Shown: positions 1-7,038 of the stretch, piece after piece
Layout: each line of letters starts with the position of its first letter
Numbering within the stretch: the first letter of the stretch is position 1
Assembly (NCBI GenBank): GCA_027019685.1
Contig: JALUWH010000266.1
Coordinates: 1-7,225, forward strand
Direction of reading: 5' to 3'
DNA from: Ghiorsea sp.
GTDB taxonomy: Bacteria > Pseudomonadota > Zetaproteobacteria > Mariprofundales > Mariprofundaceae
Length of the DNA stretch: 7,225 nucleotides
Made by a program: the position numbers and the translations under genes
Notes under the pieces: generated by a model
Told to the model about the DNA's origin: nothing
What the model saw: only the letters and a program-made list of their open reading frames with translations
Databases searched by the model: none

Positions 1-1
1 T

Positions 2-1477
2 TTTGGTCAAGAAGGTTATGCGCCTGTGATTGATGCGATTGACGCATTGGTTAAAGAAGCAGGTAAAGAAAAATTGGTTGTTGAATTGGCTGGTAATGCT
101 GATGTACAAGATGCGGTGAATGCTGCATTTGAAGCGGATGTACGCGCTGCATATGCAACAGTTGATAAATCAGAACGTTCTGCAAAAATCGAAGCGCTTC
201 GTAGTGCTGCGCAAGATAAGTTTTCTGGCACTGAAGAAAATCCTGGTGAGTTCTCAAGCAATGATGTGACTTCTGCTGTAAAAAATCTTGAGAAAAATGT
301 TGTTCGTCGTTCAATTATTGATGGTAACCCACGTATTGATGGCCGTAAGACTGATGATGTTCGTGCCATTGATTGCCAAGTTGGCGTATTGCCTGGTCCA
401 CATGGTTCTGCATTGTTCACCCGTGGTGAAACCCAAGCTTTGGTGACCATTACATTGGGTACTGAATCTGATATGCAAACCACTGAAAGCTTAGAAGGCG
501 TAGCAAAACAACGCTTTATGCTTCACTATAACTTCCCACCATATTCTGTGGGCGAAGCTCGTCGCATGGGCCCTCCTGGTCGCCGTGAGATTGGTCATGG
601 TCGTTTGGCACGTCGTGGTGTTGAAGCTGTGTTACCAACCATGGAAGAGTTTGGTTATGCGATTCGTTCTGTTTGTGAAATCACAGAGTCTAACGGTTCT
701 TCATCTATGGCTTCTGTTTGTGGTACTTCACTTGCAATGATGGATGCTGGTGTGCCCATTAAAGGTGCTGTAGCTGGTATTGCGATGGGTCTTATTCTTG
801 AGAAAGACGGCTATGCTGTATTGTCTGATATCTTGGGTGATGAAGATCATCTTGGCGATATGGACTTTAAAGTTGCGGGTACAACAGAAGGCGTGACTAC
901 ATTGCAGTTGGACATCAAAATTGGTGGCCTAACACGTGAAATCATGCGTGAAGCATTGGCACAAGCTAATGGTGGTCGTATGCATATTTTGTCTGAAATG
1001 GCGAAATGCATGGACAAACCGAATACTGACGTTGCTTCTCACGCACCGCGTATGTTTAACATGAAAATCAAAGCGGATAAGATTCGTGAAGTGATTGGTG
1101 CTGGCGGCAAAGTGATTCGCGGTATTGTCGAAGAAACAGGTGCTAAAGTTGATATTGCTGATGATGGTACGATTACAATTTTCGCAGTAACTGGCGAAGC
1201 TGGTGAAGCTGCGAAGAAAATGATTGAAGATATCGTGGCTGAAGTTGAAGTGGGTAAAGTGTACGAAGGAAAAGTGGTGAAAATCATGGACTTCGGCGCA
1301 TTTGTTCGCATCTTGGGTCAAACTGATGGTTTGGTTCATATTTCTCAAATTTCAAATGAACGTGTTGAGAAAGTGGCTGATAAACTAAATGAAGGCGATA
1401 TTGTTAAAGTGAAAGTGTTGGAAGTTGACCGTAGTGGTAAAATCCGTCTTTCTATGAAAGCATTGCTGGAAGACTAA
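2..1477 (+). CDS. pnp: Polyribonucleotide nucleotidyltransferase (PNPase), 3' part; 5' end outside window
   Basis: PNPase is a trimeric 3'-to-5' phosphorolytic exoribonuclease that releases nucleoside diphosphates from RNA and takes part in mRNA decay and sRNA control in the cytoplasm. The reading frame is open from base 2 (FGQEGYAP..., a PNPase segment), so the gene is cut by the window edge. The 491 codons present begin near E. coli residue 205 of 711. In order they give the linker helical domain, the second RNase PH core (IDGRKTDD at about 338-361; FPPYSVGEARRMG; GRREIGHG), a KH domain with a GAGG loop (about 1052-1240) and a C-terminal S1 domain (about 1253-1474). The catalytic set matching E. 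coli D486, D492 and K494 is intact in DHLGDMDFK (codons at 845, 863 and 869). The protein stops right after the S1 domain at SMKALLED, so it lacks the extra tail seen in E. coli. A terminator follows at 1510-1540, so it is not obviously cotranscribed with the antiporter gene. The identification is secure. Confidence 0.97.
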   Translation, partial: FGQEGYAPVIDAIDALVKEAGKEKLVVELAGNADVQDAVNAAFEADVRAAYATVDKSERSAKIEALRSAAQDKFSGTEENPGEFSSNDVTSAVKNLEKNVVRRSIIDGNPRIDGRKTDDVRAIDCQVGVLPGPHGSALFTRGETQALVTITLGTESDMQTTESLEGVAKQRFMLHYNFPPYSVGEARRMGPPGRREIGHGRLARRGVEAVLPTMEEFGYAIRSVCEITESNGSSSMASVCGTSLAMMDAGVPIKGAVAGIAMGLILEKDGYAVLSDILGDEDHLGDMDFKVAGTTEGVTTLQLDIKIGGLTREIMREALAQANGGRMHILSEMAKCMDKPNTDVASHAPRMFNMKIKADKIREVIGAGGKVIRGIVEETGAKVDIADDGTITIFAVTGEAGEAAKKMIEDIVAEVEVGKVYEGKVVKIMDFGAFVRILGQTDGLVHISQISNERVEKVADKLNEGDIVKVKVLEVDRSGKIRLSMKALLED

Positions 1478-1509
1478 GTATAACAGTTTAGAACTTTATA
1501 ACTGATGAG

Positions 1510-1540
1510 AAAGGGTGGAGCTTTGGCTTCGCCCTTTTTT
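1510..1540 (+). terminator. Intrinsic terminator of pnp
   Basis: An 11-bp stem (left arm 1511-1521, right arm 1526-1536, including two G-U pairs) closes a 4-base loop and runs straight into a T tract ending at 1540. It lies 33 bases after the pnp stop codon. This is a classical rho-independent terminator and separates pnp from the downstream operon. Confidence 0.9.
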
Positions 1541-1633
1541 ATTGGAATATTCATAAGTTGGCGTATTTTTTGCTTACGGAAGTTGATTGTTTATGACAAA
1601 TCGACCTGTGGTTAGAAAAACTGTGCAGAAATG

Positions 1634-1661
1634 TTGCAGTAAGCTATGCTTAGTTTTTAAT
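1634..1661 (+). promoter_or_regulatory. Candidate sigma70-type promoter for the antiporter-xerD-CNB-ettA unit
   Basis: TTGCAG (1634-1639) and TTTAAT (1656-1661) are separated by 16 bases. The -10 matches the consensus at 5 of 6 positions; the -35 matches only at the three TTG positions. Transcription would start near 1668, about 23 bases before the antiporter ATG. The inverted repeat TAAGC-TAT-GCTTA (1640-1652) sits inside the spacer and could be an operator. A promoter is expected here because a strong terminator lies upstream, but the exact boxes are read by eye and are uncertain. Confidence 0.35.
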
Positions 1662-1670
1662 GTGGGAAGG

Positions 1671-1691
1671 TTTTAAAGAGGAGCTTTAAAA
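1671..1691 (+). promoter_or_regulatory. Perfect 8-bp hairpin with the Shine-Dalgarno sequence as its loop
   Basis: TTTTAAAG (1671-1678) and CTTTAAAA (1684-1691) are exact reverse complements, with the five bases AGGAG (1679-1683) between them. AGGAG is the core of the ribosome binding site of the antiporter gene, and the last paired base is the A of its ATG. The SD-to-start spacer is therefore entirely in the stem. Seven of the eight pairs are A-U, so the helix is weak and could melt with temperature or on ribosome binding. The inverted repeat is directly visible. A regulatory role (thermometer-like or start-site control) is inference. Confidence 0.55.
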
Positions 1692-3073
1692 TGGTTGTAA
1701 CATTACTGGTTGTCTGTGCGATATTATTCATAGCTTTACAGTTGGAAGAAAAATTTAAGGTGCCATCACCTTTAGGGCTGATTGGACTTTCTTTTCTTGC
1801 GCACTATTTGTTTGCTGGTATTCCTATGCTTACAGGGGATACGGAACATTTTGCAGCGTTGGTTTTACTCTTGCTTCCCGTATTACTTATTACCGACTCA
1901 TTTGAATTGACTGTTGCAGATTTAAAAGAGCATGGTTTAAGTTTGGTATATTTGGCAGTGGTTGCTGTATCATTGTCGGTAGGTTTAGCCTTGCTTACTG
2001 CAGATACACTGTTTGGACAATATAACCTTTCTTTTGCTGCAGTGATTGTATTGTTTGCTATGGTTTTAGCGACTGACCCAGTATCTGTGGTGAGTATTTT
2101 TTCTAATTTTGAACTACCGCATCGTTTAAAAATTCTTGCTGAAGGTGAAAGTCTTTTTAATGATGCTACTGCCTTGATTGTGTTTGTATTTGTTGGTCTT
2201 TATGCCCTAGACGGTGGCGAGCTTACATTGGGTTATGTGACTGAAATCAGTTTGATTGTTATTTTTGGTTCTGCTGTGCTGGGTGTGTTTTTGGGTTATG
2301 TAGGGCTACTACTCATGAAAACGACAGAGAATAGGATTGCTGAGCTATTGATTGTGATTATGGTGGGTTATGGCGCATTTGAAGCGGCTGAGGTTTTTTA
2401 TATCTTCTTAAATATGTTTGGTGGGCATTCGCATTTACACTTATCGGGCATACTTTCTTGTATTTTTGCAACTATTACCTTGCATCATGTGATGAGCAAG
2501 GCTGTGGCAACGGATGATAAAAAGCTTAAAAAAGAAGAAGCCGAGTTACAGTTTGAATCCAGTAAAGGTGATTCATCATCGAGTGTGATTGGTTTTATGT
2601 TTAATAAAATTCGTGCCACTGTTGAAGAGCGTAACCGTCATTTGCGTACCAAAGAAGATATTCAGCTTTTGGCGATTGTTGCCAACACGATTTTATTTAT
2701 TGCGATGGCAGAGATTATCAACCTTGAGTTGCTGATGAAGTATAGTACTGAAATTATTGTGATGTTTTTAGCAACCACAGTGATTCGTGCTTTGATGATG
2801 GCGAAATTTGCTATGATTACCAATAAAACAACCAAGATGACCACGGTGAACTTTCGTTGGTGGGGTGTGCTTACCTTTGCGGGAATTAAAGGTGGTTTGT
2901 CGATTGTGATGTTGATGATGATTCCTGCAGGTTTTGAACATATTGAAATGTTTACTGCCGTAGTGGTGGGTGTAATCATGCTTTCTACGTTTATTTATTC
3001 GGGCATATTGATTGTTTTGATTGGTAAAAATGCTGAAATTTTTCGTCAAGAAAAGGAAGAAGAGGCGCATTAA
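1691..3073 (+). CDS. CPA1-family Na+(K+)/H+ antiporter, NhaP/NHE-like
   Basis: This is a 460-residue inner-membrane protein expected to exchange protons for Na+ or K+ and so help control cytoplasmic pH and salt. About 12-13 hydrophobic segments are visible: nine before residue 270 and four after 325. CPA1 hallmarks are ATDPVSV (D129) in one helix and EGESLFNDATALIVF (residues 151-165, with the ion-binding N157-D158 pair) in the next. The late helix motif that is normally G-x-R-G-x-x-S reads GIKGGLS, with Lys400 where Arg is usual. A hydrophilic, charged stretch of about 55 residues (270-325) interrupts the membrane segments. The ATG is preceded by AGAGGAG (1677-1683) at 7-base spacing, in a hairpin loop. 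It is the first gene of the probable four-gene operon, and xerD starts 21 bases after its stop. The family is confident; the transported ion and exact subfamily cannot be told from sequence, so no symbol is given. Confidence 0.9.
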   Translation: MVVTLLVVCAILFIALQLEEKFKVPSPLGLIGLSFLAHYLFAGIPMLTGDTEHFAALVLLLLPVLLITDSFELTVADLKEHGLSLVYLAVVAVSLSVGLALLTADTLFGQYNLSFAAVIVLFAMVLATDPVSVVSIFSNFELPHRLKILAEGESLFNDATALIVFVFVGLYALDGGELTLGYVTEISLIVIFGSAVLGVFLGYVGLLLMKTTENRIAELLIVIMVGYGAFEAAEVFYIFLNMFGGHSHLHLSGILSCIFATITLHHVMSKAVATDDKKLKKEEAELQFESSKGDSSSSVIGFMFNKIRATVEERNRHLRTKEDIQLLAIVANTILFIAMAEIINLELLMKYSTEIIVMFLATTVIRALMMAKFAMITNKTTKMTTVNFRWWGVLTFAGIKGGLSIVMLMMIPAGFEHIEMFTAVVVGVIMLSTFIYSGILIVLIGKNAEIFRQEKEEEAH

Positions 3074-3094
3074 GCTGCTACATTTGTTGCCGTT

Positions 3095-4003
3095 ATGAAG
3101 GTGGAAGATACACATAGCCAAACAGATGATGAGATGAAAATTGAAGGCATATTACAGCGTATGGCTATGTTATACAGTTGGTCAAAACTTACTGTGGAAG
3201 CATATTTAAGAGACCTGTTGGCGTTTCATCATTTTGTGGTGGATGCTAAACCTTCCAGTACAGCTTTGCTTGCCACAGCGAAACATGTGACAGCTTACCT
3301 TGCTTATTTGCAGCATAAAGGTTTGGCAACTAGCTCTATTCAACGGCAACGCAGTGCTATGGCAACGTGGTTTCATTATTTGCAAAATGAAAAGATTCGT
3401 GTCGATTTTCCTATGCAGGATGTGGTGGGTGTGATGTCTTCGTTGCGGCTACCCAAGCATATCAGCGAACAAGATGTAGAAGCGCTTATTAACGCACCAG
3501 ATACAACGACCAAAAAAGGCATACGAGACAGGTTTTTGCTGGAGATGATGTATGCTACAGGTTTGCGGGTGAGTGAATTGGCAAGCTTGAAAGTAGCCAA
3601 TATTAATCAAAAACAAAAAACATTACGTGTGATTGGTAAAGGCAATAAGGAACGAGAAATTCCATATGGTGAACAAGCTGATTTCTGGTTAAAAAAATGG
3701 CTAAAAATACGAACAACTACGAGTGTTTTTCTATTCCCGAGCAAAAAAGGGCATTTATCACGACAAACATTGTGGCGTTGTGTGCATAGTTGTGCTACAT
3801 TGGTTGGACTAAGCCCTGTGCCTTCACCACATGTGCTGCGTCATGCGTTTGCAACACACCTGCTAAATCATGGTGCAGATTTACGTGCTGTGCAGACATT
3901 ATTGGGGCATGAGAACATTACGACCACTGAAATATATACTCATGTTTCAAGGTCGCAACTGTATGATGAGCTAAATAAAGCGCATCCTATGGGGAAAAAG
4001 TAA
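3095..4003 (+). CDS. xerD: Site-specific tyrosine recombinase XerD
   Basis: XerD acts with XerC at the dif site, under control of FtsK, to resolve chromosome dimers at division by cutting and rejoining DNA through a 3'-phosphotyrosine. The 302-residue protein (E. coli XerD 298) has an N-terminal SAM-like core-binding domain (about 15-105) and a C-terminal catalytic domain. The full set is present: R158 (ATGLRVSEL), K182 (GKGNKER), H246 and R249 (SPHVLRHAF), H272 (LLGHENITTT) and nucleophile Y281 (IYTHV). The tail LYDELNKAHP resembles XerD more than XerC, and the loop between the Lys and HxxR motifs is about 8 residues shorter than in E. coli. No Shine-Dalgarno sequence precedes the ATG at 3095, nor is one well spaced for the in-frame ATG at 3134, which matches the family N-terminus about as well. 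Translation may depend on coupling to the antiporter gene that ends 21 bases upstream. It looks like the housekeeping enzyme rather than a phage integrase, since no attachment sites or phage genes are near. Confidence 0.92.
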   Translation: MKVEDTHSQTDDEMKIEGILQRMAMLYSWSKLTVEAYLRDLLAFHHFVVDAKPSSTALLATAKHVTAYLAYLQHKGLATSSIQRQRSAMATWFHYLQNEKIRVDFPMQDVVGVMSSLRLPKHISEQDVEALINAPDTTTKKGIRDRFLLEMMYATGLRVSELASLKVANINQKQKTLRVIGKGNKEREIPYGEQADFWLKKWLKIRTTTSVFLFPSKKGHLSRQTLWRCVHSCATLVGLSPVPSPHVLRHAFATHLLNHGADLRAVQTLLGHENITTTEIYTHVSRSQLYDELNKAHPMGKK

Positions 4004-4035
4004 TGGTCTTATGAGTTTTGATTTGGAGGTAGGTT

Positions 4036-5226
4036 ATGTCAGGTAGTGATTATATCATTGATGATTCATCAAACACCTTTCGTGCCGCCATGGCAGCAGA
4101 AGAAGCGGGGGAATACGAAAAAGCATACCGTCTATTTGGTGAATTGTGGGAATCAGAGTTTTGGAGCGAAGATAGGGATGTGTTGCTGCATTATGCCAAT
4201 GCCAGTGAACATGTGGGCGACCATACACGAGCCTTAAATATTTATACGAAATTGATGGAAAGTATGACTTTAAACCCATCGGATACTACGGGTACACTGA
4301 TTCAAGCCAGTATGTCACGCTTGAATGAACTGGTACATGATGGCTCGGTAGAAACTGAGATTGAAGGTCATAATCTTGATGTAGCATATGATGATGAAGA
4401 AGCAAGGTTGGTGGATCAACTTTTTAAATATGCTACAGAGCTAAGTTTGCCTGCAGGGGCAACGATTTGTGAAACTGAAGATATTGCCAATCACATGTGG
4501 CTGCTTCTTGATGGTCAGGTGGATGTATTAATATCCAATATCAATACGGCAACGCTGAGAGGTAGTAGAACTCACCCTTGTTTGATGGGGGAGGTGGCAT
4601 ATTTCACAGGTATGCGTCGTACGGCAACTTTGAAATGTACAACAGATGTGAAGTTACTGGAGCTTTCATTCAATGATATTGTTGATTTAGAAGCTAAAGA
4701 CCCCAATGTACAACCGTTATTGGATCATTTGTTCCGTAGTCGTTTGGGTTATCATTTGTTAAGCCAACACGATATTTTCAAAAAACTAAATGATGAAGAA
4801 CGTAAAGAAGTTGCATTATCTATGCGTCATACCAGCTATTTACCTAGTAAAATCTTAGTAGAGCAGGGTTTGCCAAGGGATAATGCCTTTATGGTACAGT
4901 CTGGTACGCTTTTGATGTTGAAAAAAGGCGAAGATGGTAATTTTGAGCTCATTAGTAGCATGCACCCTGGTGATATTTTCCATTTGGGTGGTTTGCTGGT
5001 TGGTTTCCGTGCACCATATCGCGTGGTCACGGGTACACCATGTCGTTTATTGCGCTTAAAAGCAGAGCTCTTTGAACCCATGATGAAAAAACATCCATGG
5101 TTAATCAAAGATATTTTGGCACATAGCCGAGAAGAGGCTGAGCGCCAAATCTTGCATCCAGAAAAAGAAAACCTTTGGGCTGCCAATCGTTATATCAACT
5201 TGGATAAAAACGGTACCAAAAAATAG
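4036..5226 (+). CDS. Uncharacterised protein with TPR-like N-terminus and two cyclic-nucleotide-binding-like (CNB) domains
   Basis: I do not recognise a named gene. The 396-residue product has no signal peptide or membrane segment and is probably cytoplasmic. Residues 14-76 form two TPR-like helical pairs (AEEAGEYEKAYRLF; HVGDHTRALNIYTKLM), which usually bind proteins. Residues about 126-235 form a CNB beta-roll with a well-formed phosphate-binding cassette, MGEVAYFTGMRRTATL (184-199), in which E186 and R195 sit where ribose and phosphate ligands lie in CRP-type domains. Residues about 246-365 look like a second CNB domain, but its cassette region (311-337) lacks the GE...R pattern and is probably not a cyclic nucleotide site. 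There is no HTH, kinase, GGDEF or channel domain, so it is not a CRP-type transcription factor. The start is set by GGAGG at 4025-4029, 6 bases before ATG. It lies between xerD and ettA in the same transcription unit. A sensor/adaptor role is inference and its ligand is unknown. Confidence 0.85.
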   Translation: MSGSDYIIDDSSNTFRAAMAAEEAGEYEKAYRLFGELWESEFWSEDRDVLLHYANASEHVGDHTRALNIYTKLMESMTLNPSDTTGTLIQASMSRLNELVHDGSVETEIEGHNLDVAYDDEEARLVDQLFKYATELSLPAGATICETEDIANHMWLLLDGQVDVLISNINTATLRGSRTHPCLMGEVAYFTGMRRTATLKCTTDVKLLELSFNDIVDLEAKDPNVQPLLDHLFRSRLGYHLLSQHDIFKKLNDEERKEVALSMRHTSYLPSKILVEQGLPRDNAFMVQSGTLLMLKKGEDGNFELISSMHPGDIFHLGGLLVGFRAPYRVVTGTPCRLLRLKAELFEPMMKKHPWLIKDILAHSREEAERQILHPEKENLWAANRYINLDKNGTKK

Positions 5227-5271
5227 CTGTTTGGTTAAACTCTGCACAAAAATAAGTGTAAGGGTTGTGAA

Positions 5272-6939
5272 ATGGCAGAACAATTTATTTATACCATGCA
5301 AGGCGTTGGCAAAGTTGTCGATGGCAAAAAACGTATTTTGGATGACATTTGGTTATCCTTTTATCCTGGTGCCAAAATCGGCGTATTGGGTCTCAATGGT
5401 TCGGGTAAATCTACCTTATTAAAAATCATGGCTGGCATTGATACGGAAATCTTAGGTGAAGCCCGTCCTGCAGATGGCATCAAGATTGGTTATTTGGCGC
5501 AAGAGCCTGAATTGGATGAGTCCAAAGATGTACGTGGTAATATTGAAGAGGCTGTGGCTGAGGTTATCGGAGCTTTAGCAGACTTGGATGCCGTGTATGC
5601 CGAATATGCAGAGCCTGATGCAGATTTTGATGCCTTAGCCAAGAAACAAGCCAAGCTAGAAGATATTATCAATGCAGCCGATGGGCATGATTTGGATAGA
5701 AAGTTGGATATTGCAGCCGATGCACTGCGTCTGCCTGCTTGGGATGCGGATGTATCTAAATTATCGGGTGGTGAACGCCGCCGTGTTGCGCTTTGTCGTT
5801 TATTATTATCCAACCCAGACATGATTTTATTGGATGAGCCGACCAACCATTTGGATGCTGAGTCTGTAGCATGGTTAGAGCGCTTTTTGCATGATTATAC
5901 AGGCACAGTGGTTGCCGTGACCCATGATAGGTATTTCTTGGATAATGTAGCGGGTTGGATTCTTGAGTTGGATCGCGGTAAAGGTATTCCGTTTGAGGGT
6001 AACTACTCATCATGGCTTGAGCAGAAAGATGCGCGCCTAAGCCAAGAGAGCAAAGAAGAGTCTTCTCGTCAAAAAGCGATTAAACAAGAGTTGGAATGGG
6101 TGAGACAAGGCACCAAAGGTCGCCATGCTAAATCCAAAGCGCGTTTGAAAGCATTTGATGAATTGGCAAGCAAAGAAGTGCAGCAGCGCAATGCGACCAA
6201 ACAAATCTTTATCCCTGCAGGTGAGCGATTGGGTGATGTGGTGATTAAAGCGGACAATGTAAGCAAGGCTTATGATGACCGCGTCTTGTATGATGATTTA
6301 AACTTTAATTTACCGCGTGGTGGTATCGTGGGTGTGATTGGGGCGAATGGTGCAGGTAAAACCACATTGTTCCGCATGATTACAGGGCAAGAAGAGCCAA
6401 CTTCGGGTGAATTAACCGTGGGTGAAACCGTTCAACTGGCTTATGTTGACCAAAGCCGTGATGCCTTGGATGATAATAAAACGGTATTTGAAGAAATTTC
6501 AGGTGGTTCTGATTTTATCACCTTGGGTAAAGCCGAAGTATCTTCTCGCGCATATTGCGGTCGTTTTAACTTCAAAGGCGGCGACCAACAGAAGAAAGTG
6601 TCTATGTTATCAGGTGGTGAACGCAATCGTTTACATATGGCGAAAATGCTTAAAGAGGGTGGCAATGTGTTGCTGCTGGATGAGCCGACCAATGACTTGG
6701 ATGTGGAAACACTGCGCGCTTTGGAAGATGCGCTGCTTGATTTTGCAGGTTGTGCCGTAGTGATTTCGCATGATAGGTGGTTTTTAGACCGCGTAGCAAC
6801 GCATATGCTTGCCTTTGAAGATAATGGGCATGTGGAGTGGTTTGAAGGTAACTTCGCTGAATATGAGAAAGATAAAGAGCGCAGGTTAGGCAAAGATGCA
6901 GCGCAACCGCATCGGATTAAATACAAAAAACTAGCGTAA
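5272..6939 (+). CDS. ettA: Energy-dependent translational throttle protein EttA (ABC-F ATPase)
   Basis: EttA binds the ribosomal E site and, depending on the ATP/ADP ratio, restrains or allows the first elongation steps; it is soluble and has no transmembrane partner. The 555-residue length equals that of E. coli EttA. ABC domain 1 has Walker A GLNGSGKST (40-48), signature LSGGE (164-168), Walker B MILLDEP with catalytic E189, and switch H218. The arm insertion lies at about 95-140. The P-site tRNA interaction motif (about 243-322) contains the EttA-typical block ELEWVRQGTKGRHAKSKARL. ABC domain 2 has GANGAGKTT (357-365), LSGGE (446-450), LLLDEP with E471, and H500. The tail QPHRIKYKK is also typical. 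All ATPase residues look intact. A modest SD, AAGGG (5260-5264), precedes the ATG by 7 bases. The gene begins 45 bases after the CNB protein gene and ends the operon, just before a strong terminator. Confidence 0.97.
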   Translation: MAEQFIYTMQGVGKVVDGKKRILDDIWLSFYPGAKIGVLGLNGSGKSTLLKIMAGIDTEILGEARPADGIKIGYLAQEPELDESKDVRGNIEEAVAEVIGALADLDAVYAEYAEPDADFDALAKKQAKLEDIINAADGHDLDRKLDIAADALRLPAWDADVSKLSGGERRRVALCRLLLSNPDMILLDEPTNHLDAESVAWLERFLHDYTGTVVAVTHDRYFLDNVAGWILELDRGKGIPFEGNYSSWLEQKDARLSQESKEESSRQKAIKQELEWVRQGTKGRHAKSKARLKAFDELASKEVQQRNATKQIFIPAGERLGDVVIKADNVSKAYDDRVLYDDLNFNLPRGGIVGVIGANGAGKTTLFRMITGQEEPTSGELTVGETVQLAYVDQSRDALDDNKTVFEEISGGSDFITLGKAEVSSRAYCGRFNFKGGDQQKKVSMLSGGERNRLHMAKMLKEGGNVLLLDEPTNDLDVETLRALEDALLDFAGCAVVISHDRWFLDRVATHMLAFEDNGHVEWFEGNFAEYEKDKERRLGKDAAQPHRIKYKKLA

Positions 6940-6943
6940 TACG

Positions 6944-6978
6944 AAAGCCTATTTTGAGAAATCAAAGTAGGCTTTTTT
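6944..6978 (+). terminator. Intrinsic terminator after ettA
   Basis: A 14-bp stem (left arm 6944-6957, right arm 6962-6975, one G-U pair) closes a GAAA tetraloop and ends in a run of six T (6973-6978). It starts 4 bases after the ettA stop codon and marks the end of the probable four-gene operon. The opposite strand has only three T after the stem, so it probably acts in one direction. Confidence 0.93.
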
Positions 6979-7010
6979 ATAGGTTACACATATTTAGGGT
7001 TGTATATCCT

Positions 7011-7038
7011 CTTGATATATCCAAGAAAAAGATTTAAT
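7011..7038 (+). promoter_or_regulatory. Candidate vapB promoter overlapped by a palindromic operator
   Basis: TTGATA (7012-7017) and TTTAAT (7033-7038) form a possible sigma70 promoter, each matching 5 of 6 consensus bases, with a short 15-base spacer. The imperfect palindrome CTTGATATATCCAAG (7011-7025) covers the -35 box, and the heptamer TATATCC occurs at both 7003-7009 and 7016-7022. VapB-type antitoxins commonly repress their own operon by binding palindromes at the promoter, so this fits an autoregulatory operator. The boxes are seen in the sequence; function is inferred. Confidence 0.4.

Noticed and set aside
16..483. Minus-strand open frame of 155 residues inside pnp
   Set aside because: It lies opposite the strongly conserved PNPase frame, has a Ser/Ala/Thr-rich composition typical of an antisense shadow, and shows no recognisable motif or SD.
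1485..1495. AGTT-TAG-AACT mini hairpin just after the pnp stop
   Set aside because: It is a 4-bp, AT-rich stem; the clear terminator lies 15 bases further on, so this is probably chance.
2662..3121. Two overlapping minus-strand open frames opposite the antiporter 3' end
   Set aside because: Their composition (Ile/Thr-rich in one, His/Asn-rich in the other) follows from reading the antiporter sequence backwards; neither resembles a known protein.
3095..4003. Tyrosine recombinase as integrase of a mobile element or integron
   Set aside because: Length, catalytic spacing and C-terminal tail fit housekeeping XerD; no attachment repeats, tRNA target, gene cassettes or phage genes are present.
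5229..5240. GTTT-GGTT-AAAC mini hairpin between the CNB gene and ettA as a terminator
   Set aside because: The stem is only 4 bp and no T tract follows, so it cannot be a convincing terminator.
5490..5846. Minus-strand open frame of 118 residues inside ettA
   Set aside because: Ser/Ala-rich reverse shadow of the EttA arm and first signature region, with no sign of independent coding.
6441..6965. Minus-strand open frame of 174 residues covering the end of ettA and its terminator
   Set aside because: It is antisense to the highly conserved second ABC domain and would start inside the terminator hairpin; no family motif is visible.
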